Of a stretch of DNA of 64,000 nucleotides, positions 1 through 8,100 are shown piece after piece. The translations under genes were made by a program, and so were the position numbers. Position 1 is the first letter of the stretch; every line of letters begins with the position of its first letter. Source of the stretch: Polyangia bacterium (GTDB lineage Bacteria > Myxococcota_A > Polyangia > Nannocystales > Nannocystaceae); assembly GCA_030424595.1 (NCBI GenBank), contig JAUHWG010000012.1, forward strand, positions 124,001 through 188,000. Reading direction: 5' to 3'. The notes beneath the pieces are model-generated. The model saw only the letters and a list, made by a program, of their open reading frames with translations, did not search any database and had not been told where the DNA came from.

Positions 1-678
1 GCCGAGCATCGTCTCAGGGCGGGTCGTCGCGACCACCAGGCTCCGCGCCTCGCCCTCGACGGGATAGGAGACGTGCCAGAGGTTGCCGTCGACCTCGCGG
101 TGCTCCACCTCGAGGTCGCTGAGCGCCGTCTGCGAGGCCCAGTCCCAGTTGATCAGCCGATATGCCCGGTAGACCAGGCCCTCCTCGAAGAGACGACAGA
201 ACGCCTCGCGGACGGCCCGAGACGAGACCTCGTCCATCGTGAAACGGGCACGTTTCCAGTCGAGCGAAGCGCCGAGCGCCTCATGCTGGCTGTCGATGAT
301 CCCGCCGTGCTCCCGCGTCCAGCTCCAGACCTCTTCGAGGAATCGGTCACGGCCGAGCTCGACCCGCGAGGTCCCCTCGTTGGCGAGCTTGCGCTCGACC
401 ATCACCTGCGTGGCAATGCCGGCGTGATCGGTCCCCGGCAGCCAGAGCGCCGGGTGCCCCGACATCCGCTTCCAACGGACCAGGGAGTCCTGAACCGTGG
501 CCGTCAGCGCGTGCCCCATGTGGAGCCGGCCGGTGACGTTCGGCGGCGGCAGAACGACGGTGTAGGCTTCGCGATCAGACGCAGACGGCTCGAAGAGGCC
601 CGCGTCTTGCCAGTAGCGGTACCACTTCGCCTCGACCGCCTGAGGATCGTACACGGAGTTCAGTTTTTCCATAACCAT
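1..678 (-). CDS. valS: Valine--tRNA ligase, N-terminal part (runs off left edge)
   Basis: This class I aminoacyl-tRNA synthetase charges tRNA-Val in the cytoplasm. About 226 N-terminal codons are visible. The HIGH-type signature lies in PPPNVTGRLHMGHA (His53 and His56), followed by LPGTDHAGIATQ, which is typical of ValS rather than IleS or LeuS. The visible part ends in TTRPETMLG, the start of the editing (CP1) domain. ATG at 678 has AAAGGGG about 8 nt upstream; an in-frame ATG at 672 is an alternative. The response regulator gene lies 79 bp upstream on the same strand, separated by GC palindromes, so separate transcription is plausible. Confidence 0.93.
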   Translation of the reverse strand, partial: MVMEKLNSVYDPQAVEAKWYRYWQDAGLFEPSASDREAYTVVLPPPNVTGRLHMGHALTATVQDSLVRWKRMSGHPALWLPGTDHAGIATQVMVERKLANEGTSRVELGRDRFLEEVWSWTREHGGIIDSQHEALGASLDWKRARFTMDEVSSRAVREAFCRLFEEGLVYRAYRLINWDWASQTALSDLEVEHREVDGNLWHVSYPVEGEARSLVVATTRPETMLG

Positions 679-757
679 ATGAGAGCCGCCCCTTTACGAG
701 GCGGCGCTTCCATCCATGGAGTTGTGCGGCCGCCATGCGGCCGCCGTCGACGTCCCT

Positions 758-1558
758 CTAGTTCGCCTGCTGGGCGCGGATGATCTGCTCGGCGAGATCC
801 GGGACGACTTCCCAGACCACCTGCTCGACCACCTCGCGGCTCAGCGAGACTAGCGCTGCGGCGGTCTTCGGATCGATGCCCTCGATCGACTGACCCTCGC
901 TGAGGCGCTTCAGGATCCCAGCCGTCGGCGCGTGCGCCGGGGTGAAGGGGATCGGCATCACGATCGGGATGTTCCCCGAGGAGGGCGGCGCCGCAGCGGG
1001 CTTGCTCGCCACCGGACGCGGCGCGACGGGGGAGACCCGAGGACGCGGCGAGGGCTTCGCGATCGGCTTTGCCGCGGGCTTCGCCGCCACCGGGCGAGGC
1101 GTCGGCGCGGGCTTGGCCGCCACGGGGCGAGGCGTCGGCGCAGGCTTGGCCGCCGCGGGCTTCGCTGCCGCAGGCTTGGACGCACCTGCCCCAGAGGTCA
1201 GGCTCGCGACCTTCTGGATGAGCTCGCTCGTGTCGAAGGGCTTTGTGATCGCACCGTCAGCACCACAGGCCTCGATCGCAGCGTTATCAACGCCGGTCTG
1301 ATTTGAGACCATGATGATCACGGGCGTGCTCGCCGTCGCCGAGTCGGCCTTAAGGGCACGACACACGTCGTAGCCGGAGGGCTCTCCGTCGGCGAGGACA
1401 GCGTCGACCAGGACGATGTCTGATCCCTGCTTCTTCGCACGGGCCACGGCCTCTGAGCCCTTGCTCACCGCCACAACATCACCGTCCTCAGCTTGGAAGG
1501 TGATCTTGATGGCGAGCCGCATCGTCTTGCTGTCGTCGATCGCTAGGATTTTGGTCAT
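758..1558 (-). CDS. Response regulator: CheY-like receiver with Ala/Pro linker and C-terminal helix
   Basis: Residues 2-120 form a receiver domain: acidic pair Asp8/Asp9, phosphoacceptor Asp52 in LVDAVLAD, and conserved Lys106 in TKPF. Residues 125-205 are a Lys/Ala/Pro-rich linker with AAKPAPTPRPV-type repeats. The last 50 residues hold REVVEQVVWEVVPDLAEQII, a tail I associate with deltaproteobacterial single-domain regulators. No DNA-binding output domain is visible, so it probably acts by protein contact. The ATG at 1558 is chosen because AAGGAG lies 6 nt upstream and translation then begins directly at the receiver; a longer upstream start would add 11 non-homologous residues. The methyltransferase gene is divergent, with a dyad between them. 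The partner kinase is unknown. Confidence 0.88.
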   Translation of the reverse strand: MTKILAIDDSKTMRLAIKITFQAEDGDVVAVSKGSEAVARAKKQGSDIVLVDAVLADGEPSGYDVCRALKADSATASTPVIIMVSNQTGVDNAAIEACGADGAITKPFDTSELIQKVASLTSGAGASKPAAAKPAAAKPAPTPRPVAAKPAPTPRPVAAKPAAKPIAKPSPRPRVSPVAPRPVASKPAAAPPSSGNIPIVMPIPFTPAHAPTAGILKRLSEGQSIEGIDPKTAAALVSLSREVVEQVVWEVVPDLAEQIIRAQQAN

Positions 1559-1573
1559 ACACCAGCTCCTTGG

Positions 1574-1589
1574 GGTACGAACACGTACC
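1574..1589. promoter_or_regulatory. Operator-like dyad between divergent genes
   Basis: GGTACG-aaca-CGTACC is a perfect 6+6 dyad filling almost all of the 31-bp gap between the divergent response regulator and methyltransferase starts. A factor bound here would cover both promoters. The assignment rests only on symmetry and location. Confidence 0.35.
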
Positions 1590-2300
1590 ATGGAGGTCGT
1601 GAGCCGGTCAACGAAAGGGTTGTCCGCGAGGGAACTCGGGGACCTCGTAGACGCTCTTGAGGGGGAGATCGTCCTCCGCTATGCGACCGGTCAGCGCGTC
1701 CTCGATCTCGGCCACGGATCGCCCGAGATCGCCCAATGGGCGCGTCGCGTCAGCGAATCGCTCACAGTGAGCCCGCGCGAGCAGTGGCGACCCCAGGCGG
1801 ACGGCAGCCTCCACCCGCTACTCCCCGCTGAGGCCTTCGACGTCGTCGTCTGCCTCCGGACCTTCTCTCACCTCGGGACGGACCCTGAAACGTCGCTCAC
1901 CGCGGCACGCTCGCTGCTGGAGGAGGCCGCCCAGGCGACGGTCGTCGGCGGGCATGTCCTCGTCGAGATCGACAACCCTCGGAGCCTGCGCGGCCTCGCG
2001 CTGGGCGTCCGCAACCCCATCACAGTGGTCCGCGGTGGCAATGTGATCGTCGATGACGAGCACAGCCTCACCCGCTACGACACGCTGGCGCGCCTGGCCG
2101 AGCTGACCCCGCCGACCCTCGAATTTGAGTCATTCTTCGCCTCGCGCGTCCTCGTCCCCTTCGCCACGACCCTGCAGATCCCCATCCTCGGCGGCCTCCT
2201 CGCGCGCGCGGAATGGTGGGCGCGGAGCCAAGCGTTGCTCCGCCACTTCGGCGCGCACCTGCTGGTCGCGCTGCGCCGCGTACCGAAGGGGGCTCCGTGA
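1590..2300 (+). CDS. SAM-dependent methyltransferase-like protein
   Basis: This is a 236-residue class I methyltransferase-like protein. Motif I appears as RVLDLGHGS around residues 37-44. A DVVVCLRTFSHLG segment resembles motif II/post-I, where Rossmann methyltransferases read FDVVxxxxxxxHl, and VVGGHVLVEIDNP resembles motif III. The glycine-rich loop is less canonical (GHG instead of GxGxG), so the substrate and even catalysis are uncertain. The start is ATG at 1590; GTG at 1599 is possible but sits too close to GGAGG. Its stop overlaps the GTG start of the pilin-like gene, so the two are probably translationally coupled. Confidence 0.68.
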   Translation: MEVVSRSTKGLSARELGDLVDALEGEIVLRYATGQRVLDLGHGSPEIAQWARRVSESLTVSPREQWRPQADGSLHPLLPAEAFDVVVCLRTFSHLGTDPETSLTAARSLLEEAAQATVVGGHVLVEIDNPRSLRGLALGVRNPITVVRGGNVIVDDEHSLTRYDTLARLAELTPPTLEFESFFASRVLVPFATTLQIPILGGLLARAEWWARSQALLRHFGAHLLVALRRVPKGAP

Positions 2301-2857
2301 GCCGGACTCCGCAGCTCCTCATCGGCGCCCTCGTGATCGCCCCCTGGCTGACGATCACCGCGAGAGACACAGACCACGCGAACCGGCTCGGACGATCCCA
2401 CGAGGCGACCGCGAAGATCGGGGAGATCATCGCCGCGGTCGCGACCTTTCACCGCACCGACGGGGCTGATGGGCGACGATGCCCCCATCCTCCCGGCCAG
2501 AACGCGGGCAGCGTCGGCCCGACCCCCCCGCTCTCGGTCGAGTGTCATCGCCACCCTAGCGGAGTATGTCAGCCCTACGTCGGCGATGAAGCGCGAGGCG
2601 GACCCGGGGTCTATCCCGCGCGGCTGTGGTCGATGACGCCGATGTGGCGGGCGATCGGCTTTCGCCTGCTCGACGACCACGCCTTTCACTACAGCCTTAC
2701 GACCCGTGACGTCGATGGCGGCTGCGTCGTCGAGGTCGAGGCGCGCGCTGATCTCGACGGCGATGGCGAGATGTCGAGGATCCGCGCGCGCGCTCGCCTG
2801 AGCCCCGAGAACGCCATCATCGATCCGGTCTGGGATCTTCACCGACCGCTCGAGTAG
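2297..2857 (+). CDS. Pilin-like secreted protein
   Basis: This 186-residue protein starts at GTG 2297, overlapping the preceding stop as GTGA. Residues 6-19 are hydrophobic (LLIGALVIAPWL), acting as a signal or anchor. The C-terminal part ends in an ADLDGDGEMSR segment, the kind of beta-strand and Asp-Gly loop seen in myxobacterial pilin-like and pseudopilin proteins, after a helix-like segment AKIGEIIAAVATFHRT. There is no recognisable prepilin peptidase site, so it is called pilin-like from the C-terminal pattern only. Coupling to a methyltransferase could mean N-methylation or shared regulation, but this is speculative. Confidence 0.6.
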   Translation: MSRTPQLLIGALVIAPWLTITARDTDHANRLGRSHEATAKIGEIIAAVATFHRTDGADGRRCPHPPGQNAGSVGPTPPLSVECHRHPSGVCQPYVGDEARGGPGVYPARLWSMTPMWRAIGFRLLDDHAFHYSLTTRDVDGGCVVEVEARADLDGDGEMSRIRARARLSPENAIIDPVWDLHRPLE

Positions 2858-2883
2858 AGCCGACGGTCCGGTCCCAATGAGAA

Positions 2884-2910
2884 GGGCGCCTCCTCGGTCG
2901 AGGGGCGCCC
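2884..2910. terminator. Hairpin between convergent genes
   Basis: GGGCGCC pairs with GGCGCCC around an inner CCTC/GAGG stem, giving a strong GC hairpin between the plus-strand pilin-like gene and the minus-strand kinase gene. There is no T-run, so it is an inferred bidirectional terminator. Confidence 0.5.
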
Positions 2911-2937
2911 AGCTCGGGGACTCGCGATCGCTGCGCG

Positions 2938-5478
2938 CTAGGGCGAGCCCTTCACGACCTTGGACTCCTTGTCGCCGATCGACACCTTCTGCGTCGCCGA
3001 CTTTCCGTTGCTCCACTTCCACTTGATGCGGTGTGAGCCGGGCGCGACCTTGACGATGACCGGCGTGGTCTTCGACTGCTTCTGTCCGTCGACATAGACT
3101 GTCGCCGGAGGCAGACCGGGGCCCGTGCCGATCTTCAGCGTGGCGGTCTTCGCCTTCGGCTTCGGCTTCTCCGTCGGCGTCTTCGGCGGGTCAGGCTTGG
3201 TCACCGGCTTAGGCGCTTCCACCTTCGCCTTCGGGTCCTTCACGAGGGCCAGCTTGACGGTCTGGCTGGCCTCGCCGGTGAACTCGACCGGGACCTTGTC
3301 CGTGACGTAGCCGTCCGCCTGGCCCTGGATCTGATAGCTGACCGCAGGGGCCCGGGTCAGCTTGTAGCTGTCGCCGGCCTTGCCGATGTCGGTGACCTTC
3401 TCCCCCTCGACGAGGCTGACCGTCGCCCCCTTGGGCTCGACCTCGAGGGTCAAGGTGACCTCCTTGAGCTGCAGGCTGACCGGAAGCGGAACAGCTGTCC
3501 CTGCGGTCACCTCGACATCTTGCTCGAAGGGCAGGTAGTCCTCGCCCTTGCTGACGAAGACCCGGTGGTTGCCTGGACCGAGGTTGCCGATCACCCGCGG
3601 TGACGCGCCTGGGTAGGCTTGATCGTCCACCTTCACCTCAGCGTCGGCGGGCTTGAGCTCGAGGGTAATGCTGCCGGCTGCTGCGGGGGCGACGACGACC
3701 TCAGCTGCGCCTCCGGTCTCCGCCTCCGCCGCCTCCTCGCCCTCGTCTCCGCCCGAGAAGGCGATCACGAGGATGATGAGGAAGACGATCCCGCCGGCGA
3801 TCCCAGCGATCAACGGGATCGGCAGCTTGCGCTGACCGGCGACCTCGTCGTCGAAGTCGCTGATCGGCTGCGGCGAAGAGAGCGGCCGAGCTGCCGCGAT
3901 CGGCTGCGCTGTCGCGATCGGCTGCGCTGTCGCGATCGGCTGCGCTGTCGCGATCGGCTGCGCTGTCGCGATCGGCTGCGCTGTGACGATCGGCTTCGCG
4001 GGGGCGATCGGCTGCGCCGTCGCGACCTGCTGAACCTGCGGCCGCGCGAGTGGCTGGGCTGCCGCCGCAGGGGCAGCGGGCTCGGCACCGCCGAGGTCCC
4101 CAGGCAAGCCCTCGTCGAAGAGCTTGGTCTCGAGCTCGTCGTCATCCCAGTCGAGGTCCGCCGAGGCGTCCGCTCGAGCGCCGCCGATGCGGGCGGGCGG
4201 TCCCGCGGGCGCAGCGGAGCCGGGCACGACAGGGGCGGCGAGACCCGCCTTGCCGCCGCGGGCGCCCTGGATCGGCGACGCCCCAGGCTTGAGGGTCGTC
4301 GGCCGCGAGCCCGACATCAACATCGTCTTCGAGCGCTTGCGCAGCGCCGCGGCTTGCTCCGCGGTCGGGCCGAGCTCGGGCTCGTCGCGGTGCGATCCGC
4401 TGCCGAGACGGATCCCCGGCGGCGGCTTCGGCCGCGGCGGCGCCGGGCGAGGGACCGGGCGCGGCGCGACCCGGGGCTTCGGCTTCGGCTTTGGCGGCGG
4501 AGCAGGCTTCGCGCCCGGTCCGGGCGGAGGCGGCGGCCCGGCGGCGCTCTTCTCCGCCTCGAGCTCCTTGGCGAAGGTCTTCCGCATCCACGCCGCGAGG
4601 TCCTTGCGGCTGTAGAACATCCCCGCCGAGAACATGAACGACTGGAGGTCGTCATGGAGCTCCATCGCGGTCTGGTAGCGGGTCTCCGGCTCCCCGGAGA
4701 GACCCTTCATGACCACCTTCTCGAGGGCCTCAGGGATCTCGGGGTTTCGCGCCCGTGGCAGCGGCACGTCGACGGTGCGGACCATCTCGAGGGTCGCGAA
4801 GTCGGTATCGCCCTGGAAGAGGCGGAACCCGGTCAAGATCTCGTAGAGGACGACGCCGAGGGCGAAGACGTCGCTCCGACGATCGAGCGGCATGCCCCGG
4901 ACCTGCTCCGGCGACATGTACCCGAACTTGCCCTTGAGGATGCCAGCCTGCGTCCGCGAGACCCGACCTGCGGCCTTGGCGACGCCGAAGTCGATCAGCT
5001 TCACCTCGCCCTCGTAGGACACGAGGATGTTCGGCGGGCTGACATCACGGTGGATGATGTTCAGGTGGCGGCCGTACTTGTCCTTCTTGTTGTGGGCGTA
5101 GTCGAGCCCCTCACAGATCTTCATGACGATGAAGCAGGCCTGGGCCAGCGGCATCGCCTTCTTCTTCTGTTGGCAGCGCGTGAAGATCGTCCGCGCGTCG
5201 CGACCGGCGACGTACTCGAGGGCGATGTAGAAGCTGTCGTCCTGCTGGCCGAGGTTGTAGATCTGGGCGATGTTGCTGTGGTTCAGCTGGCCCGCGATCT
5301 TCGCCTCGTCCTTGAACATCGTGATGAACTCTTCGTCCTCCGCGATGTGGGGCAAGATCCGCTTAACAGCGACGATCCGCTCAAAGCCTTCGACGCCGTA
5401 CTCGATGGCCTTGTAAACCTCGGCCATCCCGCCCACGCTGATCCGAGAAATCAGCTTGTACGGGCCGAATTGAGTCAT
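2938..5478 (-). CDS. Ser/Thr protein kinase with transmembrane segment and PEGA-like extracellular domains
   Basis: This is an 846-residue Hanks-type kinase. The kinase domain (5-290) has the glycine loop SVGGMAEVYKA, catalytic Lys39 in VAVKR, HRD at 143-145, DFG at 163-165, and GYMSPEQVRG. A Pro/Lys-rich linker and an AQPIAT repeat block follow, then one membrane segment (LIAGIAGGIVFLIILVIAF). After that come beta-rich repeats typical of PEGA surface-layer domains (ITLELKPADAEVKVD; GPGNHRVFVSKG; a final one near the C terminus). It probably senses the envelope and signals by phosphorylation. The start at ATG 5478 begins translation at the kinase fold; an in-frame ATG at 5520 would add 14 residues. 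Confidence 0.9.
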   Translation of the reverse strand: MTQFGPYKLISRISVGGMAEVYKAIEYGVEGFERIVAVKRILPHIAEDEEFITMFKDEAKIAGQLNHSNIAQIYNLGQQDDSFYIALEYVAGRDARTIFTRCQQKKKAMPLAQACFIVMKICEGLDYAHNKKDKYGRHLNIIHRDVSPPNILVSYEGEVKLIDFGVAKAAGRVSRTQAGILKGKFGYMSPEQVRGMPLDRRSDVFALGVVLYEILTGFRLFQGDTDFATLEMVRTVDVPLPRARNPEIPEALEKVVMKGLSGEPETRYQTAMELHDDLQSFMFSAGMFYSRKDLAAWMRKTFAKELEAEKSAAGPPPPPGPGAKPAPPPKPKPKPRVAPRPVPRPAPPRPKPPPGIRLGSGSHRDEPELGPTAEQAAALRKRSKTMLMSGSRPTTLKPGASPIQGARGGKAGLAAPVVPGSAAPAGPPARIGGARADASADLDWDDDELETKLFDEGLPGDLGGAEPAAPAAAAQPLARPQVQQVATAQPIAPAKPIVTAQPIATAQPIATAQPIATAQPIATAQPIAAARPLSSPQPISDFDDEVAGQRKLPIPLIAGIAGGIVFLIILVIAFSGGDEGEEAAEAETGGAAEVVVAPAAAGSITLELKPADAEVKVDDQAYPGASPRVIGNLGPGNHRVFVSKGEDYLPFEQDVEVTAGTAVPLPVSLQLKEVTLTLEVEPKGATVSLVEGEKVTDIGKAGDSYKLTRAPAVSYQIQGQADGYVTDKVPVEFTGEASQTVKLALVKDPKAKVEAPKPVTKPDPPKTPTEKPKPKAKTATLKIGTGPGLPPATVYVDGQKQSKTTPVIVKVAPGSHRIKWKWSNGKSATQKVSIGDKESKVVKGSP
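3896..3985. repeat. 18-bp tandem repeat, five copies, inside the kinase linker
   Basis: Five consecutive copies of the 18-bp unit GCGATCGGCTGCGCTGTC (plus strand) are near-identical at the DNA level. They encode AQPIAT hexapeptides on the minus strand and decay into variants up to about 4020. The length keeps the frame, so copy number could vary without disrupting the kinase. Confidence 0.9.
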
Positions 5479-5667
5479 TTCGTTCAACTGGGACTCCGGC
5501 CGGGCACACAGCCATGGCAAGCGTCGCTAGCCTTTGGCCCGGGCCGGACCATGTGAGCCCGGAACGCTGGAAAAGTCAACGTCCTCCGTCCCCCGAACCA
5601 TCATGAGAACCGCCCCCTGAAATTTGGCGAGCGAGCGCGCAACGGAAATGAGGCTCGGCCGACCCTG

Positions 5668-5676
5668 TGGTAGCCT
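5668..5676 (+). promoter_or_regulatory. Extended -10 element (TGG-TAGCCT)
   Basis: TGGTAGCCT fits TGnTAnnnT and ends 20 nt before the ATG of the downstream small protein gene, which also has GGAG. No clear -35 box is visible. Confidence 0.35.
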
Positions 5677-5696
5677 CACAAACGGCCGGAGATGCG

Positions 5697-6056
5697 ATGA
5701 ACGACCCGATCGGCGACGACCCGAGACACGGCCTGAAGATCCGCGGGCTGACCTCCAATCCGCGCGCAGAGCCCCTTGACGGGGCCCATGCGGCGGAATC
5801 TGCGGAGACGACCTCCGCAATCGACGCGACCGCGGCCGCCGGCTCCGCGGAGATCACCGAGACCGCCACGATCGCTCAATCGATCTCATCGGGCGCGATC
5901 GACGCGAGCGCCGCCCAGAGCCAGCTTATTGAGGCCGTGGTCGCCTCTCAGCTCCCGGAGAACGCGACCGCGGAGCTCGCCGCGGCGGTCCGCTCCGAGG
6001 TCGAGGCGATGCTCGCCGGCAATCCCCTCCTCGCCGACCTCCTCCGACCTTCGTAG
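5697..6056 (+). CDS. Hypothetical small acidic Ala-rich protein
   Basis: This 119-residue protein has no signal peptide or membrane segment and is rich in Ala, Glu and Ser. The C-terminal 60 residues look helical and end in EVEAMLAGNPLLADLLRPS. The overall shape, a disordered N terminus and a helical C terminus, recalls small anti-sigma or partner proteins, but no family was recognised. The ATG at 5697 has GGAG 5 nt upstream, so the longer upstream start was not used. It is divergent from the PEGA kinase gene and convergent with the small gene after dnaJ. Confidence 0.62.
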   Translation: MNDPIGDDPRHGLKIRGLTSNPRAEPLDGAHAAESAETTSAIDATAAAGSAEITETATIAQSISSGAIDASAAQSQLIEAVVASQLPENATAELAAAVRSEVEAMLAGNPLLADLLRPS

Positions 6057-6076
6057 TCACCGGCCGAGATCGCTCC

Positions 6077-6349
6077 CTAGGAGAGGAGCTGTCGGATCTG
6101 AGGCGGGACGAAGAGCGACTCCGTGTCGAAGGAGCCGAGCGCCTCTGCGAGCACCCGAACCCGGTCGACCGGTCGAAGGCGCTTGTCGATGATCACCCGG
6201 TACTCACCCCGCACCCTGCACAGGCCGCCTCCGCCCTTCGTCGGTCCCGTCATCGGATCGTAGGAGACCCGGACACCGAGCGTCTTGGCGACCTCCTCGA
6301 GCTCATGGAGCTGCTTTTGGACATCCACGGCAGGATCACCATGCCGCAC
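6077..6349 (-). CDS. Hypothetical protein downstream of dnaJ
   Basis: This 90-residue protein starts with GTG, which has a textbook GGAGG 6 nt upstream. It contains an N-terminal helix (QLHELEEVAKTLGVRV), a Gly-rich turn GGGGLCRVRGEYRVIIDKR, and a C-terminal helix. It follows dnaJ by 27 bp on the same strand and is probably the last gene of the heat-shock operon. The pattern is like small conserved myxobacterial proteins, but no function can be assigned. Confidence 0.72.
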   Translation of the reverse strand: MRHGDPAVDVQKQLHELEEVAKTLGVRVSYDPMTGPTKGGGGLCRVRGEYRVIIDKRLRPVDRVRVLAEALGSFDTESLFVPPQIRQLLS

Positions 6350-6376
6350 CCGCGGCCTCCTGAAAAGACGTCTCTA

Positions 6377-7477
6377 TCAGCCGTCGTCTCGTTGGGCCGA
6401 ACGCCGCGGCACAAGGCCGGGGTGTGTCGCGGAGAACTCGTCGAGCTTGGCCAGCAGCTCCTCGAACTCTGCGCGCGCCGCACCAGAGCCGCCGAGCGCG
6501 TCGAGGCGCGGGGTCTCGAGGATCACCGAGACGATCTGATCCCCTGGCCGACCCTTCTCTTGGGGCACGCCCTTGCCGCGAAGACGGAGCTTCGCTCCGG
6601 TCGAGACCCCGGGGGGGATCTCCACCATGACCTCGCCGGAGACGGTCGGGACGGGGATCTTGCCGCCCCGCGCCGCCTCGCTGAGGCTCAGCCAGAGGTC
6701 GACGTGAATGTCATCGCCGTCGCGGCGTAGCCACGGATCATCGCGCAGGTTGATCGTCACCCGCAGGTTGCCGGGACCGCCGCCGAAGTAGCCAGGCTCC
6801 CCCTGCTCCCTGACGATCCGCTCGGCCCCGGGCTCGGTCCCCGGCGGTATCCGGACTCGAAATGCGCGGGACTCACGACGGGCGCCGCGACCGCGGCAAC
6901 GGTCGCAGGGGTCCTGGTGGATGAGGCCCATCCCTCGGCAGCGGCCACAGGCGGTCCACGGCGCGAAGAAGCCCTCGCCCTTGATCTCGCCGCGACCTGA
7001 GCAGAGTGAGCAGGTCTGCGGTCCACGGCCGCCCGCCTTCTCTCCGCTGCCGCCGCAGGTCGAGCAGGGCCCGAGCGCTTCGAAGCGGATCTCTTTTTCG
7101 GTGCCGAGGATCGCCTCGGCGAAGTCGACCGTGAGGGTGTAGCGGATGTCGCGACCGCGCTTTCGCTGCCGCCGCTGACGCCCGAGAACGTCGCCGAAGA
7201 CCGCGGAGAGAAGGTCTTTGGCGGTCTGGACGTTCATCTCCTGGCCGCCGGTGAAGGCCTCCGGGAGGTGCCGCGTGGTGTCGTAGCGGGCCCTCTTCGC
7301 GGGATCGCTGAGCACCGTATAGGCGATGCTGATCCCGCGAAAGCGCTCCTCTGCCTCCGGATCGTCGGGGTGTCGATCGGGGTGGGTCGCGAGGGCGAGG
7401 CGCCGATAGGCTCGCTTAATCTCGTCGGCCGACGCCTTCGCGTCGACCCCAAGGACTGCGTAGTGATCCTGCGCCAT
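6377..7477 (-). CDS. dnaJ: Chaperone DnaJ (type I-like J-protein with zinc fingers)
   Basis: This Hsp70 co-chaperone stimulates DnaK ATPase and delivers clients. Residues 5-70 form the J domain with the HPD tripeptide at 32-34. Four CxxCxGxG-type zinc-binding motifs follow (CSTCGGSG, CSLCSGRG, CGRCRGMG, CDRCRGRG), then the C-terminal substrate-binding region with IPPGTEPGAERIV and KLRLRGKGVP. The Gly/Phe-rich linker between the J domain and zinc fingers is short and not glycine-rich, unlike E. coli DnaJ. It lies 27 bp after grpE in the hrcA-grpE-dnaJ order; dnaK is not in this window. Confidence 0.94.
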   Translation of the reverse strand: MAQDHYAVLGVDAKASADEIKRAYRRLALATHPDRHPDDPEAEERFRGISIAYTVLSDPAKRARYDTTRHLPEAFTGGQEMNVQTAKDLLSAVFGDVLGRQRRQRKRGRDIRYTLTVDFAEAILGTEKEIRFEALGPCSTCGGSGEKAGGRGPQTCSLCSGRGEIKGEGFFAPWTACGRCRGMGLIHQDPCDRCRGRGARRESRAFRVRIPPGTEPGAERIVREQGEPGYFGGGPGNLRVTINLRDDPWLRRDGDDIHVDLWLSLSEAARGGKIPVPTVSGEVMVEIPPGVSTGAKLRLRGKGVPQEKGRPGDQIVSVILETPRLDALGGSGAARAEFEELLAKLDEFSATHPGLVPRRSAQRDDG

Positions 7478-7504
7478 CGACTGCCGACCGACCCCGACCC
7501 CCGA

Positions 7505-8056
7505 CTAGGAGGCGGCGTCGCCTTCGCTTGCCGTGCCGGTCGAGCCGGCACCGGCGATGATCACCCGCGCAGCGCGGATGAGCCGGTCCCCGGCCTTAAA
7601 CCCCTTCTCAAACTCGCGGATCACGACCCCCGGAGGATGGTCTGGCGAGTCGATCTGCTGCAGCGCCTCGTGGATCGACGGATCAAAGGGCGTCCCGACG
7701 CTGGGCACAGGCTCGATCCCCTGCTTGCTGAGCACCGTGAGGAACTCGCCGAGGACCATCTCGATCCCCTTCGCCAGCTGCTCATGGTTCGCCGCCAGCT
7801 CGAGCGCGCGCTCGAGGTTGTCGACGGTCGGCAGGAAACCGCTGAGGAGACCCTGACGCGCGCGGAATACCGCGTCGTCGATCTCGCGACGGACCCGCTT
7901 CTTGTAGTTGTCGAGCTCGGCTACCGAGCGCAGCCACTTGTCTTTGGTCGCTGCGACCTCCTGCTCGAGCGCTGCGATGCGCTCCTCCGGAGTGGGCTCT
8001 GCCCCGTTCGCGGCGTCCTCAAGCTCGTTGTCGTTGTCACCCTGGGCTTCTGACAT
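7505..8056 (-). CDS. grpE: Nucleotide exchange factor GrpE
   Basis: This is the 183-residue exchange factor of DnaK. It has an acidic N terminus, a long coiled-coil (EERIAALEQEVAATKDKWLRSVAELDNYKKR), and a C-terminal beta domain with VPSVGTPFDPSIHEAL and GFKAGDRLIRAARVIIA, both GrpE signatures. The ATG at 8056 is used because AGGAA lies upstream and the coiled coil begins soon after; longer upstream starts would overlap hrcA. It is 44 bp after hrcA. Confidence 0.95.
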   Translation of the reverse strand: MSEAQGDNDNELEDAANGAEPTPEERIAALEQEVAATKDKWLRSVAELDNYKKRVRREIDDAVFRARQGLLSGFLPTVDNLERALELAANHEQLAKGIEMVLGEFLTVLSKQGIEPVPSVGTPFDPSIHEALQQIDSPDHPPGVVIREFEKGFKAGDRLIRAARVIIAGAGSTGTASEGDAAS

Positions 8057-8100
8057 GGGATTCCTGACGTGGTGGCTGCCCACACTGTGCACGCCCGGGC

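Noticed and set aside
3619..5556. Long open frame on the plus strand opposite the PEGA kinase
   Set aside because: Rich in Arg, Asp, Leu and lacks domains; its codons are complementary shadows of the high-GC third positions of the kinase gene.
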